Shown one piece after another: positions 27,975-36,167 of a DNA stretch of 64,000 nucleotides (position 1 is the first letter of the stretch; each line of letters opens with the position of its first letter). A model generated the notes under the pieces. That model saw only the letters and a list, made by a program, of their open reading frames with translations, was not told the origin of the DNA and made no database searches. The stretch is from the NCBI GenBank assembly GCA_013141065.1, contig JABFRR010000008.1, forward strand, positions 377,464-441,463, in the 5' to 3' direction. The position numbers were made by a program, and so were the translations under genes. The DNA comes from Bacteriovoracaceae bacterium (GTDB lineage: Bacteria; Bdellovibrionota; Bacteriovoracia; Bacteriovoracales; Bacteriovoracaceae).

Positions 27975-28361
27975 ATGATAGTCAAGAAAAAGTATAAAGA
28001 CTGGATTGAGGCAAGAAAACGCCATCATCTTTCACACATGCAAGTGCAAATGGCCATGGCCGTTGGAATGAATCCAAACAAGCTGGGAAAAATAGATAAC
28101 CATAAGCAAGAATCATGGAAAGTTCCTTTGCCTCAATTTATTGAACATTGCTATTTTAAAAGTTTTAAAAAGGAAAAACCTGAGAAAATTTTAAGCATTG
28201 AAGAGATGATAAAACTTGAGATTAAGAAAAAAAATTTAAAGAAAAAATTAAAAGAGGAGAAAAGACAAAACGAGGAACTTTCTAAAAAGGAAGTAGCAAT
28301 CCAAGATTTTTCAGTTGGAACAAATGAAATTATTGAAATGGAAATATTGCCCAATGAATAA
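27975..28361 (+). CDS. Conserved hypothetical protein, basic helical (KDWIEARKRHHLSHMQVQMA family)
   Basis: The 128-residue protein has an N-terminal conserved segment KDWIEARKRHHLSHMQVQMA followed by GMNPNKLGKIDNHKQESWK. This pattern is familiar from a widespread uncharacterised family, with no known function. A lysine/glutamate-rich coiled-coil-like tail (residues 75-105) follows. Its stop overlaps the next gene's start (ATGAATAA), so the two are probably translated together. Confidence 0.7.
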   Translation: MIVKKKYKDWIEARKRHHLSHMQVQMAMAVGMNPNKLGKIDNHKQESWKVPLPQFIEHCYFKSFKKEKPEKILSIEEMIKLEIKKKNLKKKLKEEKRQNEELSKKEVAIQDFSVGTNEIIEMEILPNE

Positions 28362-28794
28362 ATCGCTCTCCCTATGGGCCATAAAAAATGGTAATGGCAA
28401 GGCAATTTCCTTTGCCAGCAAAATGAAATTGCTTCAGCCATATCAAGCAGATGTTATAAGAAACCTCACCGAGATTGATGTGATCCAGTTCATCAAGGTA
28501 AAGGAAAATGCAGTTTGGGCCTCAAGCGAAGCGAAGGGGCATCATAAATTACCAGTGACAAGGCCTGAGCACTTTAGTGCAGTAGGGATACGGATCGAGT
28601 TTGATTTCAAGTTCCAAAATGTGGAGTTTGTAGAAATTAACTCACCTGTAAAAGGATATGGAAAAAAGATGGTAGATGCCGTACTTTCATCTCTTCCACT
28701 GGCCTGGCACCCAACAGTTGTATTTGACCAAAGCGATGGATTTTGGGAGAAGATGAAAGCACACTACTCTAATGTCGAATGGCTTGAAATATGA
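28354..28794 (+). CDS. Hypothetical protein, possible GNAT-like acetyltransferase
   Basis: I chose the ATG at 28354, which overlaps the previous stop by eight bases, rather than the track start at 28315. The protein has about 146 residues. The C-terminal half (INSPVKGYGKKMVDAVLSSL, then VVFDQSDGFWEKMKAHY) looks like the acetyl-CoA binding loop and final strand-helix of GNAT enzymes, but the first half is not diagnostic. The function is unproven. Confidence 0.5.
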   Translation: MNKSLSLWAIKNGNGKAISFASKMKLLQPYQADVIRNLTEIDVIQFIKVKENAVWASSEAKGHHKLPVTRPEHFSAVGIRIEFDFKFQNVEFVEINSPVKGYGKKMVDAVLSSLPLAWHPTVVFDQSDGFWEKMKAHYSNVEWLEI

Positions 28795-28819
28795 AAAAAA
28801 GTTTTAAAGGAGTTATCAT

Positions 28820-29143
28820 TTGAAAACATTAGTTAAAATAATTGCATTTTTAATAATTGGCCTTGTTGTAGGGTTATGTGTGACCCTGTTTATTTATGGA
28901 GCTGGGATAATCTTAAATAAGATAATTGGAATTGCTCCAATTGTAGGGGCCTCACTATTTCTTGGCTCCCTTGTGCTTGTTATCCTTATGATGGTTGGCA
29001 CGACAATTTCCGATACATACGGTCTTGCGAGTGTAATAAGGGCACATGATGGTGATGACGATTCTTCCACGAAGATTGGACGTAATGATAAATGCCCTTG
29101 TGGTAGTTTGAAAAAGTATAAAAATTGTTGCTATCAAGTATAA
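28820..29143 (+). CDS. Two-helix membrane protein with C-terminal SEC-C zinc motif
   Basis: Translation starts at TTG after AAAGGAG. Two hydrophobic segments (about residues 5-35 and 40-65) lead to an acidic linker and a SEC-C motif (GRNDKCPCGSLKKYKNCC). The same motif type starts the first cargo gene at 24183, so the block opens and closes with SEC-C genes. Its role is unknown. Confidence 0.7.
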   Translation: MKTLVKIIAFLIIGLVVGLCVTLFIYGAGIILNKIIGIAPIVGASLFLGSLVLVILMMVGTTISDTYGLASVIRAHDGDDDSSTKIGRNDKCPCGSLKKYKNCCYQV

Positions 29144-29248
29144 CTTCTTGATGGTAAATCCAATGACGAGCGGAGTCCTCATCCTTTTGGCCTCGATAGA
29201 CTTTCTGGTGGGATTACAGGGCGAAATAAATGAGGAGGATATTGCGAC

Positions 29249-30559
29249 TTATTTTTCAGCCGCAATATTCCAAAGTTTTTTTGTGAAATCGCTTAAGGCG
29301 TGTTCGTCTCGTTTGACATAGACGAGGGCCGTGTCCTGATCTGTAACGCCTAGTTGTTGCATTACAAGCGAGAGGTCACCACCAGATTTGTTATAGACCA
29401 TACTCGCACCGCCCCTTCGCATGATGTGGGTACCAGAAAAGGGCAGGTTTGCCCCTTTTAACGCTTTATCGTAGGTGTATTGAAGCGAGCGGTACTCCAG
29501 AATCTCTTGATTTAGCCCAGTGAAGATTAAACCTCTTGCCCCAGGAGTATAGAGACGAGAGAGAACCTCAAAAGTTTCTTTGTACATTGGAATTTTTTTA
29601 ACTCCTCCAGTTAAATGTTTTGAATTTTTAAATCCAGGAAGAATTGTGGTGACGTGGCCTTTTTTCCTTGGCCAATAGACATGTTGCCGAACCATGAAAT
29701 AGGAGTTCTCTATGTTTTTCCAATCAAAATAGATATCCTCCCATCTTAAAGCCGCCGCTTCAGAAATTCTAAGTGAGCCGTAGAATTGAACAGTCGCAAG
29801 GTCTGGGAAAACAGATTTAAATTTTCCATTGATGTTATCTCGAAATAAAACAAACTCCTCTTCGGTCAAATATATTTCCTTTAACGCTTTTCTTTTTAAT
29901 GAATTTTCCTTCAAATATTTTTGATACGCTCTCTCCTTGTGACGCTTACGTAGCGGGGGAGAAAAATCAGAATGGCCATAACTATCAGAATACGACTGAT
30001 AGTAGTTAAGGATCGTTCTCAAGAGATCGTACTCATGCTCGAATGATTCTCTGTTTGCATTCAACATGCGAAAGCCTTTTTGATCAAGTATCAAGTCAAG
30101 CCATTCGTCAATTAACGCCAGAGTGATCTTGTTCATGTGCTTATCCATGAAGAAGTCGAGATGATGTTTAATCATTCGATCATACTGACTAATTGTACTC
30201 TGGGCCGCTCCTGAAAGTGTTCTCATCCTCCAGTCAGCAACAACTTTAGAAAAAAGAGGAGTGTGATTAACTTTTTTTATAGGGTCAAATGGATTTACAG
30301 GATTCTCTATCCCCTGTTGCCAATTTCGAGCTTCTTCAAGTTTTTCAAAAAACTTTTGAACCCGTTTCTCGTTTTCGTATCGGCGTGCCATGTAGGGTTT
30401 GCCATACTCTGGGGGATAATATTCTTTCTTGTCTTCATCCCAGATATAAAGTCTGCTAATCCTGTTGGCGTTAGGAGTAGTCACATAGATTCTTTGTTTA
30501 TTCTGAAAAATTTTAGGATTAAATTTTTTCGTCATGGTCTTTTCCTTTTGTTGAGCCAA
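29249..30559 (-). CDS. Tyrosine recombinase (integrase)
   Basis: The 436-residue integrase has an N-terminal arm-binding region and SAM-like core-binding domain (about 100-210). The catalytic domain follows, with FYGSLRISEAAALRWEDIYF (first Arg), GTHIMRRGGASMVYN (HxxR) and QDTALVYVKRDE (nucleophile Tyr). Its gene overlaps the upstream excisionase-like gene by 28 bases. It is a candidate integrase for island 1. Its 3' end is duplicated at 23891, next to attL. Confidence 0.88.
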   Translation of the reverse strand: MAQQKEKTMTKKFNPKIFQNKQRIYVTTPNANRISRLYIWDEDKKEYYPPEYGKPYMARRYENEKRVQKFFEKLEEARNWQQGIENPVNPFDPIKKVNHTPLFSKVVADWRMRTLSGAAQSTISQYDRMIKHHLDFFMDKHMNKITLALIDEWLDLILDQKGFRMLNANRESFEHEYDLLRTILNYYQSYSDSYGHSDFSPPLRKRHKERAYQKYLKENSLKRKALKEIYLTEEEFVLFRDNINGKFKSVFPDLATVQFYGSLRISEAAALRWEDIYFDWKNIENSYFMVRQHVYWPRKKGHVTTILPGFKNSKHLTGGVKKIPMYKETFEVLSRLYTPGARGLIFTGLNQEILEYRSLQYTYDKALKGANLPFSGTHIMRRGGASMVYNKSGGDLSLVMQQLGVTDQDTALVYVKRDEHALSDFTKKLWNIAAEK

Positions 30560-31134
30560 ATCTCAATATCTAAAATGCGAAATCTCACTGTTCGCCCCAG
30601 TTTTTCATAAGGGATTTCTCCTTCACTCATAAGTTTATTAATGTAGGACTTGGAGATACCAAGTTGTACAGCAAGGGCTTCTTTGGAGACACATAGTATG
30701 CTCTTGACCTTGGCATGAGTTTCCTCTTTTTCCTTTCGCAAAAATATTTTAAATTTCTCTGAAAGTGTTTTTCCGCAAAATTCTTCCAGTTTAGAAAAAT
30801 CGACACAATCAATTGTGTTGCTTGTCGCCCATTTCTCTTCATCTGAAAAGTCGCTTTTTTGTAGCTTGTTCAAAGCTACAAGACTTTTTTCAAATTTATT
30901 TTTGTTATCAATAGCTTTTAAAGATTTATCTTGGCCGTGGCATTCAACACAGGTTTTGTTAGTGGGGTTGCGGTCAGATTGAAAGTAAAATGATTCGCTG
31001 GAAAACATTTTCCACCTTCCACACTCTTTGCAATAGAAATCATCTTTGCAAGGAATCATGTCGAGAATAATTTCGTAAGAAACATTGGTGGTGCTTACGA
31101 AAGCTGAAGATGTAAAATAATTTTTAATACGCAT
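30532..31134 (-). CDS. Excisionase-like HTH protein with N-terminal zinc finger
   Basis: The 200-residue protein has an N-terminal cysteine finger (CKECGRWKMFSSESFYFQSD, then CVECHGQD) and a C-terminal MerR/excisionase-type HTH (LAVQLGISKSYINKLMSEGE, EKLGRTVRFRILDIEIWLNK). It overlaps the integrase start, so it probably controls direction of recombination. The same kind of finger occurs in the small protein preceding the serine recombinase at 40922. Confidence 0.7.
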   Translation of the reverse strand: MRIKNYFTSSAFVSTTNVSYEIILDMIPCKDDFYCKECGRWKMFSSESFYFQSDRNPTNKTCVECHGQDKSLKAIDNKNKFEKSLVALNKLQKSDFSDEEKWATSNTIDCVDFSKLEEFCGKTLSEKFKIFLRKEKEETHAKVKSILCVSKEALAVQLGISKSYINKLMSEGEIPYEKLGRTVRFRILDIEIWLNKRKRP

Positions 31135-31183
31135 AAATTTATCAGGTGAATTCTGTTATAGTTTTAGTATCCTAAAGTTGAAT

Positions 31184-32581
31184 TCAACTCGCTCCCATGA
31201 TGATAGCAATCTGCTCATGGTTGAAGCCGTTCTGAATTAATCTTAGAGCTTGGTCTGATCTTGCATTCATCAGATTTTTATCTATGTCGGTCACGGGAGA
31301 TTCTTTCGCAGTGTCCTTGTAGCCGAAATTGAGCATCTTGTTTACACGATTTGCCTCTAATGCTTTGGCATAAATCTGAACGGTCGCAATATCTTTATGT
31401 CCCATAATTCCCGCCAATTCAGATAACACTGTCGGAGTATCGCCGTACAAATTAAAAAAATGCGTGGCAAATGTATGTCTAAAAGAATGCATGGTTAATT
31501 TTTTATTTGTAAAAAACGGCTTAACTAATTTTAAAAATCTATCAATCGTTTGATAATGTATTGGCTTGTTCTGTCTTCTTTCGTGGCGAAAACATGGAAA
31601 AACTAAATGCAAACCTTCGCAAATAAAATCTTCTGATTTATAATGTTTATATTTTTCTAATATTTCTAATGCCTCTAATGGAAGTGTGACCTTCCTAATG
31701 ATGTTATGTTTTGGTGGCCCAAAATAGCTTCCATTGTTTTCTTTGATAATAGATAAATCGGAGAACGCTTGTCTTTCAACCAATATTTCCTTAGATGAAA
31801 TGCTTTCCCAGCAAAGCCCTAGTAATTCCCCAATCCGAAGACCTGTGATGGTTGAAAACTTTAACATGTCAACGTACACATTATAGCTTTCATTATGATA
31901 TTTTCGATTCCTTTTTGTTTGCATTATATGAGCGACACCTGTTGTAAACTCTTCTAGGTTTTGATTCGTAAGAAATGAAACGTCATAGATTGTTCTTCGT
32001 TTTTCTGGAATACGATTTGCTCGTTTCATTAGGAGGTCGGTATCAACTGGAAATTTGTAATTCATAGCAAGTGCTAAGTTTTTTAATTGTGCAACAATTG
32101 CGACGTAATCCCTCGTGGTGTTGCAATTGCGTTTTTTAGCAAAACAGCAATCAAACATTTCTTGTGTTAATTCGTCAGTATAAAAATCTCTTAATTGAGA
32201 AAAGGTATTAAGTTGAGTCTTCATGGCAACTGCTGAGCTTGGAGCAACTGTTCTTCTTTTTATGAACTCAATAATTAGATTTCCAAAACGTATTCTTTTT
32301 TGTGATTCATTTCCATTTCTATATTCAGGTTGAATCCTTTTAGACTCAAATTCGGTTCTTGCCTTGAGTGCTTCATCAAGTGAAGGACTCCACTTTGATC
32401 TTTTCTTTTCCATGTTGACGGTAACGTCAGCCCTGTAAAGTATTTTCCCCCTACGGTCTTCCTTCATTACAATGTTTTTTTGTCCATTGATTCGGTTCAT
32501 TTGAAACCTCGCTTCAATATTTTTATTTTCCTCCCTGAAGCTTATCTTCCATATTTCATATTCTTTTAAACTCATTTCCAT
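31184..32581 (-). CDS. Second tyrosine recombinase of island 1
   Basis: I prefer the ATG at 32581, preceded by GGAGGTAATT, over the track TTG start at 32635. That leaves about 465 residues. Catalytic motifs are SITGLRIGELLGLCWE-like (TGLRIGELLGLCW), MHSFRHTFATHFFNLYGDTP (HxxR) and GHKDIATVQIYAKALE (Tyr). It lies just upstream of the first integrase pair but is unrelated in detail. It may belong to a separate insertion nested in the island. Confidence 0.85.
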   Translation of the reverse strand: MEMSLKEYEIWKISFREENKNIEARFQMNRINGQKNIVMKEDRRGKILYRADVTVNMEKKRSKWSPSLDEALKARTEFESKRIQPEYRNGNESQKRIRFGNLIIEFIKRRTVAPSSAVAMKTQLNTFSQLRDFYTDELTQEMFDCCFAKKRNCNTTRDYVAIVAQLKNLALAMNYKFPVDTDLLMKRANRIPEKRRTIYDVSFLTNQNLEEFTTGVAHIMQTKRNRKYHNESYNVYVDMLKFSTITGLRIGELLGLCWESISSKEILVERQAFSDLSIIKENNGSYFGPPKHNIIRKVTLPLEALEILEKYKHYKSEDFICEGLHLVFPCFRHERRQNKPIHYQTIDRFLKLVKPFFTNKKLTMHSFRHTFATHFFNLYGDTPTVLSELAGIMGHKDIATVQIYAKALEANRVNKMLNFGYKDTAKESPVTDIDKNLMNARSDQALRLIQNGFNHEQIAIIMGAS

Positions 32582-32654
32582 AATTACCTCCGATTTATTT
32601 TCCATAGAGGTAATCTTATGATTGAAAAGCGTCAATACCCAACAATTCTCAATA

Positions 32655-32788
32655 TTAACACAACCTATTCATTATAACACAATAGGTCGTTAGGTGCAAG
32701 TATATTTTTCCTTATTGCCAAATACTCCATAAAAGTAGAAATTTTATAAATAGGTTGTGTCTAGTAATAACCTATTTGTAAATGTTGG
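32655..32788. promoter_or_regulatory. Divergent promoter region with four inverted half-sites
   Basis: ACACAACCTATT on the left is the exact reverse complement of AATAGGTTGTGT 85-90 bp to the right. Each is followed by another half-site (AATAGGT on the left, AACCTATT on the right). The layout suggests paired operators controlling the leftward recombinase and the rightward gene at 32825. The binding protein is not identified. Confidence 0.5.
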
Positions 32789-32824
32789 TAAGTGTAAGAA
32801 TTTTATTTTTTAGAGGAGAAAAAT

Positions 32825-33361
32825 ATGGCATTTGGAGGTGGTCGAGGCAGTGGCGGAAAACCTGTGACAATAATTCGCCGAAATCCAGAATTTAAAAAAG
32901 GAAAAAATGGTCAATGGTATCAAGCTAAGAAAAATAGACGATGGGAAAGATCTGATTCATCTTATAAAATTATTGTCCAGCTAAGTACAGTACTTGAAAA
33001 AAAAATGATCACAATACCAATAGCAAATAAATTAAAAAAATCTTTTGAGGAAGTAATGGTGAACAAGGGTGAGCTTGTGGAAATGTACACCGACTTCAAA
33101 GATACTGTGTTTTTGTTCTTAAAAATACATCGTAAGTTTTCTCCAGCAGAAATAATATCGACATTAAAAAGTGCATCTAGTAGAGAGATTAAAGATTTGG
33201 TAAATGGCATAGACAGAGGAAAAGGAGTTTATGGTAAGGCATATTGGGGAAGTGGCTATGAAATTTACACTGAATTTTTGGATATTGACCCTGAATGGGT
33301 TGAGCATTTTAAACTAAAGGAATTAAAAGATGATAAAACCAATGAAAAGGAAAGATTGTGA
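32825..33361 (+). CDS. Hypothetical protein with weak Y1-transposase-like C-terminus
   Basis: The 178-residue protein begins with a Gly-rich stretch (MAFGGGRGSGGKP) and has strong basic character. Residues 100-165 (LKIHRKFSPAEIISTLKSAS, KAYWGSGYEIYTEF) faintly resemble the fold and closing motif of IS200-type TnpA (FWSRGYYVSTVG), but the HUH metal-binding motif is absent. It may be an accessory DNA-binding protein. RBS AGAGGAG precedes the ATG. Confidence 0.4.
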   Translation: MAFGGGRGSGGKPVTIIRRNPEFKKGKNGQWYQAKKNRRWERSDSSYKIIVQLSTVLEKKMITIPIANKLKKSFEEVMVNKGELVEMYTDFKDTVFLFLKIHRKFSPAEIISTLKSASSREIKDLVNGIDRGKGVYGKAYWGSGYEIYTEFLDIDPEWVEHFKLKELKDDKTNEKERL

Positions 33362-33660
33362 TTGGCCGCTGAAGTGAGATGGGTGTTTATCTCGTTATTA
33401 AACTCGAAGTGTTGGTGATGCTTTGAATTTTTTGGTATCTAAAATTTTTAAAGTAGTTTCATCTCAGGTGTTAAAAAGATAGGGCCATTTAATAAAATGA
33501 AAATTGGTCAATAAAATTGAGGGGGTAAGATGTTATTCAGGGGTAGTCCTTCTCTAGCGTTTAACTTGATGAAATAAAAGATATATAAAAGGGTCTCAGA
33601 GTTAGGTTTGGATTTGTTTCCTAATTCACTTCCATGTGAAATCAAATGAACGAGATTCTA

Positions 33661-34713
33661 TTAGCGTTTCTGTCCAACAAGTAATCGTAGTCGTTTTCTT
33701 TCCTTTAAGTACTCCTCGTAATCGTCATTGTATGTGTCATTATTTTTTAATAAGTGAAGTGATAATGAAGAAATTTTTCTAGCCAATGCTACCTTGGCAT
33801 CTTTGGCAGAAATTCCTTTGGCCCTAAGTGCATCGTGATAATCACGCAAAGTTGTTTCAGTTCTCATTGCTGATTCTGCTGCGCCAATAAAAACATCTCT
33901 TAACTCACGACGTCCGTGGACTCTTTTATTGCCATATATTTTGCCGGCTGAAATTTGTATATGACGAACTAGCATACAATATCCCCAGAATTGATGTTTA
34001 TTTCGAAATCTTTCTGGCTGACATACGATAGCCGCTATTACATTGGCACGTACAATACTGATCCCTGGAATAGTCATTAAATTTCTAATTGGACGATACT
34101 TTTTTTGATTGTTTTTAAACCAATCTAAATATTTTATTTTTTCATTTTCAAGAAACTCGACCTGACTAAAAAGATTAGTGGCCACAAATCTTGCAGATTC
34201 ATTTTTTAATTCAATACATCGATCTTTGTTTTTATAAAAATTGTTTTCATCCGTCTTAAGCCCCTCAGCTCTAAAGACGGATTTTAATCTATTTTTAAAA
34301 CGTACTATTTCTTGGACAATGTCGATATAGCCACTTACTGATGTCCTCAGTTGTGCCCAATGGGAATTATCGTGAAAAACTTCCTTTAAGTGTCCACATC
34401 GAAGTTCATTAGCTAGATGAATTGCATCTCTAAAATCTGTTTTTGCTCCAGATTTTTTAGCAACATAAGTAGGATTACAAACTAATAATCGATCCACCTT
34501 TTGCTTGAGTGAAATATACAACCACTGTGAAATAGTTGACTCTTCGAATGTGAGAATACGCTCGCCATTTATTGATTCGATGACGTTCCAAAGGTTTTTT
34601 TCCGAGGTATCTACTGTTTTTCTGAGGATGCAATCACCAATTTCATTCAAAACGGCAAAAGTTGATGTTGATGAATGGGCGTCAAGGCCGATAAAATACT
34701 TCATAAGCAGCAC
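33661..34713 (-). CDS. IS110-family transposase, copy A
   Basis: The 350-residue protein starts FIGLDAHSSTSTFAVLNEIG, the N-terminal RuvC-like DEDD domain. It ends with a Transposase_20 domain (LMTIPGISIVRANVIAAIVC). IS110 recombinases act with a bridge RNA encoded in the element's end. Five residues differ from copy B. Confidence 0.92.
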   Translation of the reverse strand: MLLMKYFIGLDAHSSTSTFAVLNEIGDCILRKTVDTSEKNLWNVIESINGERILTFEESTISQWLYISLKQKVDRLLVCNPTYVAKKSGAKTDFRDAIHLANELRCGHLKEVFHDNSHWAQLRTSVSGYIDIVQEIVRFKNRLKSVFRAEGLKTDENNFYKNKDRCIELKNESARFVATNLFSQVEFLENEKIKYLDWFKNNQKKYRPIRNLMTIPGISIVRANVIAAIVCQPERFRNKHQFWGYCMLVRHIQISAGKIYGNKRVHGRRELRDVFIGAAESAMRTETTLRDYHDALRAKGISAKDAKVALARKISSLSLHLLKNNDTYNDDYEEYLKERKRLRLLVGQKR

Positions 34714-34850
34714 TCCTTGTGATCAAAATGTTTATAGAGATACAAACATTTTAATATCCACACGCTTAATTGCTGGCACGCTAGGTTTTGCCTAGATGAG
34801 GCCCAAGTGGATTACGCCCTAAGGCGGTGCTGCTTTCTTACCTTGTCAAA
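34714..34850 (-). ncRNA. IS110 left-end non-coding region, putative bridge RNA (copy A)
   Basis: The 137 bases before the transposase are identical to copy B and rich in hairpins (CTAGGCAAAACCTAG; AAAATGTTT with AAACATTTT). GCAGCAC near the end pairs with GTGCTGC next to the start codon. Location and structure fit the IS110 bridge RNA, but no guide loops were assigned. Confidence 0.55.
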
Positions 34851-34861
34851 TTTCTGATAAT

Positions 34862-34892
34862 AAAAAAAGCCGAATTGAATTCGGCTTTTTTT
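34862..34892. terminator. Bidirectional rho-independent terminator
   Basis: GCCGAATT and GAATTCGGC form a stem flanked by A-runs on one side and T-runs on the other, so it can work in both directions. It insulates the IS from the tandem-HTH gene. Confidence 0.85.
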
Positions 34893-35033
34893 ATGCCTTC
34901 TTAGCTAACTACATAAAATCAAAAAATTAACAGTATCAATGAGTTGATAGTTACGCCTTTTTTGTAGTCATGGTCAAAGTCTCTAGAGGTCTCTCTGGAG
35001 TGCTATTCCTGGCTATTTATTTGGCTACGACCG

Positions 35034-35092
35034 TACCCCTTAAAAAATCGTACCCCTTTTTAATTTTGAAAAGGGGCATTTTAAAGGGGTAA
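35034..35092. promoter_or_regulatory. Nested inverted repeats upstream of the tandem-HTH gene
   Basis: TACCCCTTAAAA pairs with TTTTAAAGGGGTA, and inside it TACCCCTTTTT pairs with AAAAGGGGCA. Four CCCCTT/AAGGGG half-sites lie within 60 bp, 60 bases before the start at 35152. This looks like an operator, perhaps autoregulatory. Confidence 0.5.
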
Positions 35093-35151
35093 CCCTAGGA
35101 AATTAATTGGAGAGCGTACGCTAGCAGAAACATCATTTTTAGGAGGTAAAA

Positions 35152-35763
35152 ATGCAACCAGCGACGCAAAAAGAAAAGATGAATCTCTCTCATGCCAAAG
35201 CATTAAGAAGAGCTAGAGAAATGATGAAGGTAACTCGTATTGAAATGGCAAGACGACTTAATTTAAGTATTGAGGCCATTAAAAAATATGAAAAGGGAGG
35301 CTCTATTATTGATGAGAAGAAGATTCAAAATTATCTTCAGGCACTTCACTTAACAGACGAAGACTATCAAAAAATAAAAAGAGGTAAAGGTATTGGGATT
35401 AATAAGAAGCAAAGAATAGTTTTTTCAAACAGTGATCGCAGAAGTTATAAGCGAATGATCACAAAAGAGGTAAGAGTTTTAAAGATTTTAAGGCAGATGA
35501 AAAATCTTTCTCAAGATCAAGCATCATTCATTTGTGGTTATTCTCGTCCTAGTATCGGGCACATTGAGAATGGACGAATTACACTCGATCTAGATCGAAT
35601 TAAATTTATTGTTGAAAGTTATGGACATAAAATGAGTGAATTTAATCGTCTAATGTGTGAAGAAATATTAAGAGATGAAATTTTAAAATCAGCAAATGAA
35701 AAAATGAAAAACCTTTCTGAAGAAAAATTGAAAATTGTGAATTCTCTTCTTCTGAATCTCTAA
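35152..35763 (+). CDS. Transcriptional regulator with two XRE-type HTH domains
   Basis: The 203-residue protein has one HTH at about residues 12-65 (LRRAREMMKVTRIEMARRLN, LSIEAIKKYEKG) and a second at about 105-160 (LKILRQMKNLSQDQASFICG, YSRPSIGHIENGRI). The two domains may bind paired half-sites such as those just upstream. AGGAGGTAAAA is a near-perfect ribosome-binding site. Confidence 0.82.
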   Translation: MQPATQKEKMNLSHAKALRRAREMMKVTRIEMARRLNLSIEAIKKYEKGGSIIDEKKIQNYLQALHLTDEDYQKIKRGKGIGINKKQRIVFSNSDRRSYKRMITKEVRVLKILRQMKNLSQDQASFICGYSRPSIGHIENGRITLDLDRIKFIVESYGHKMSEFNRLMCEEILRDEILKSANEKMKNLSEEKLKIVNSLLLNL

Positions 35764-35772
35764 ATTATTTTG

Positions 35773-35808
35773 TGAAGCCTAGGTTTTCAATCCTAGGCTT
35801 CATTTTTC
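35773..35808 (+). terminator. Rho-independent terminator after tandem-HTH gene
   Basis: TGAAGCCTAGG and CCTAGGCTTCA form an 11-bp perfect stem followed by TTTTTCATTC. The next 270 bases (to about 36080) contain no recognised gene. Confidence 0.85.
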
Positions 35809-36143
35809 ATTCTTTCTTTTATTAAATCACGAGGGTTTATCTCTACATCGACAAATTTAGTCGGGCAGTAAAACAATAAGAGTTAAATCCTCAATTTATT
35901 GAGCACTTAAGTGATGGCCGTCCAATTCAATGGGCATTATCATCACTACAACTGCCCTTTGTTCTTTGCTTTTCGGCAATATGTTCCTGTTTTTTAATGA
36001 GAACTAAACCAATATAGAATATTTAATGAAAAGGACTGATAATAGGAAAGAGTTGTAGGCATTTTGAATCTAAGGATTTCTTATGAAATTGGTCGAAAAA
36101 AATAAATTCTCAAGAAATCATGGAGTGATTGGCAATGCAATTG

Positions 36144-36167
36144 CACTCACTCACTCACTCACTCACT
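36144..36167 (+). repeat. Tetranucleotide (CACT)6 microsatellite in a 5' coding end
   Basis: Six CACT units lie between the ATG at 36083 and the lipoprotein signal of the DGR target. At the present length the ATG frame stops at once after the repeat. Loss of one unit would join it in frame to the signal peptide. This is the layout of slipped-strand phase variation. Confidence 0.75.

Larger units (their letters stand above)
33610..34850 (-). mobile_element. IS110-family insertion sequence, copy A (1241 bp)
   Basis: Comparison with the copy at 62109 gives identical ends (TTTGACAAGG at one end, AACAAATCC at the other) and equal length. Flanks differ outside those limits. The copies share an identical 137-bp upstream non-coding end and nearly identical transposases, so the element moved recently. 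Confidence 0.85.
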
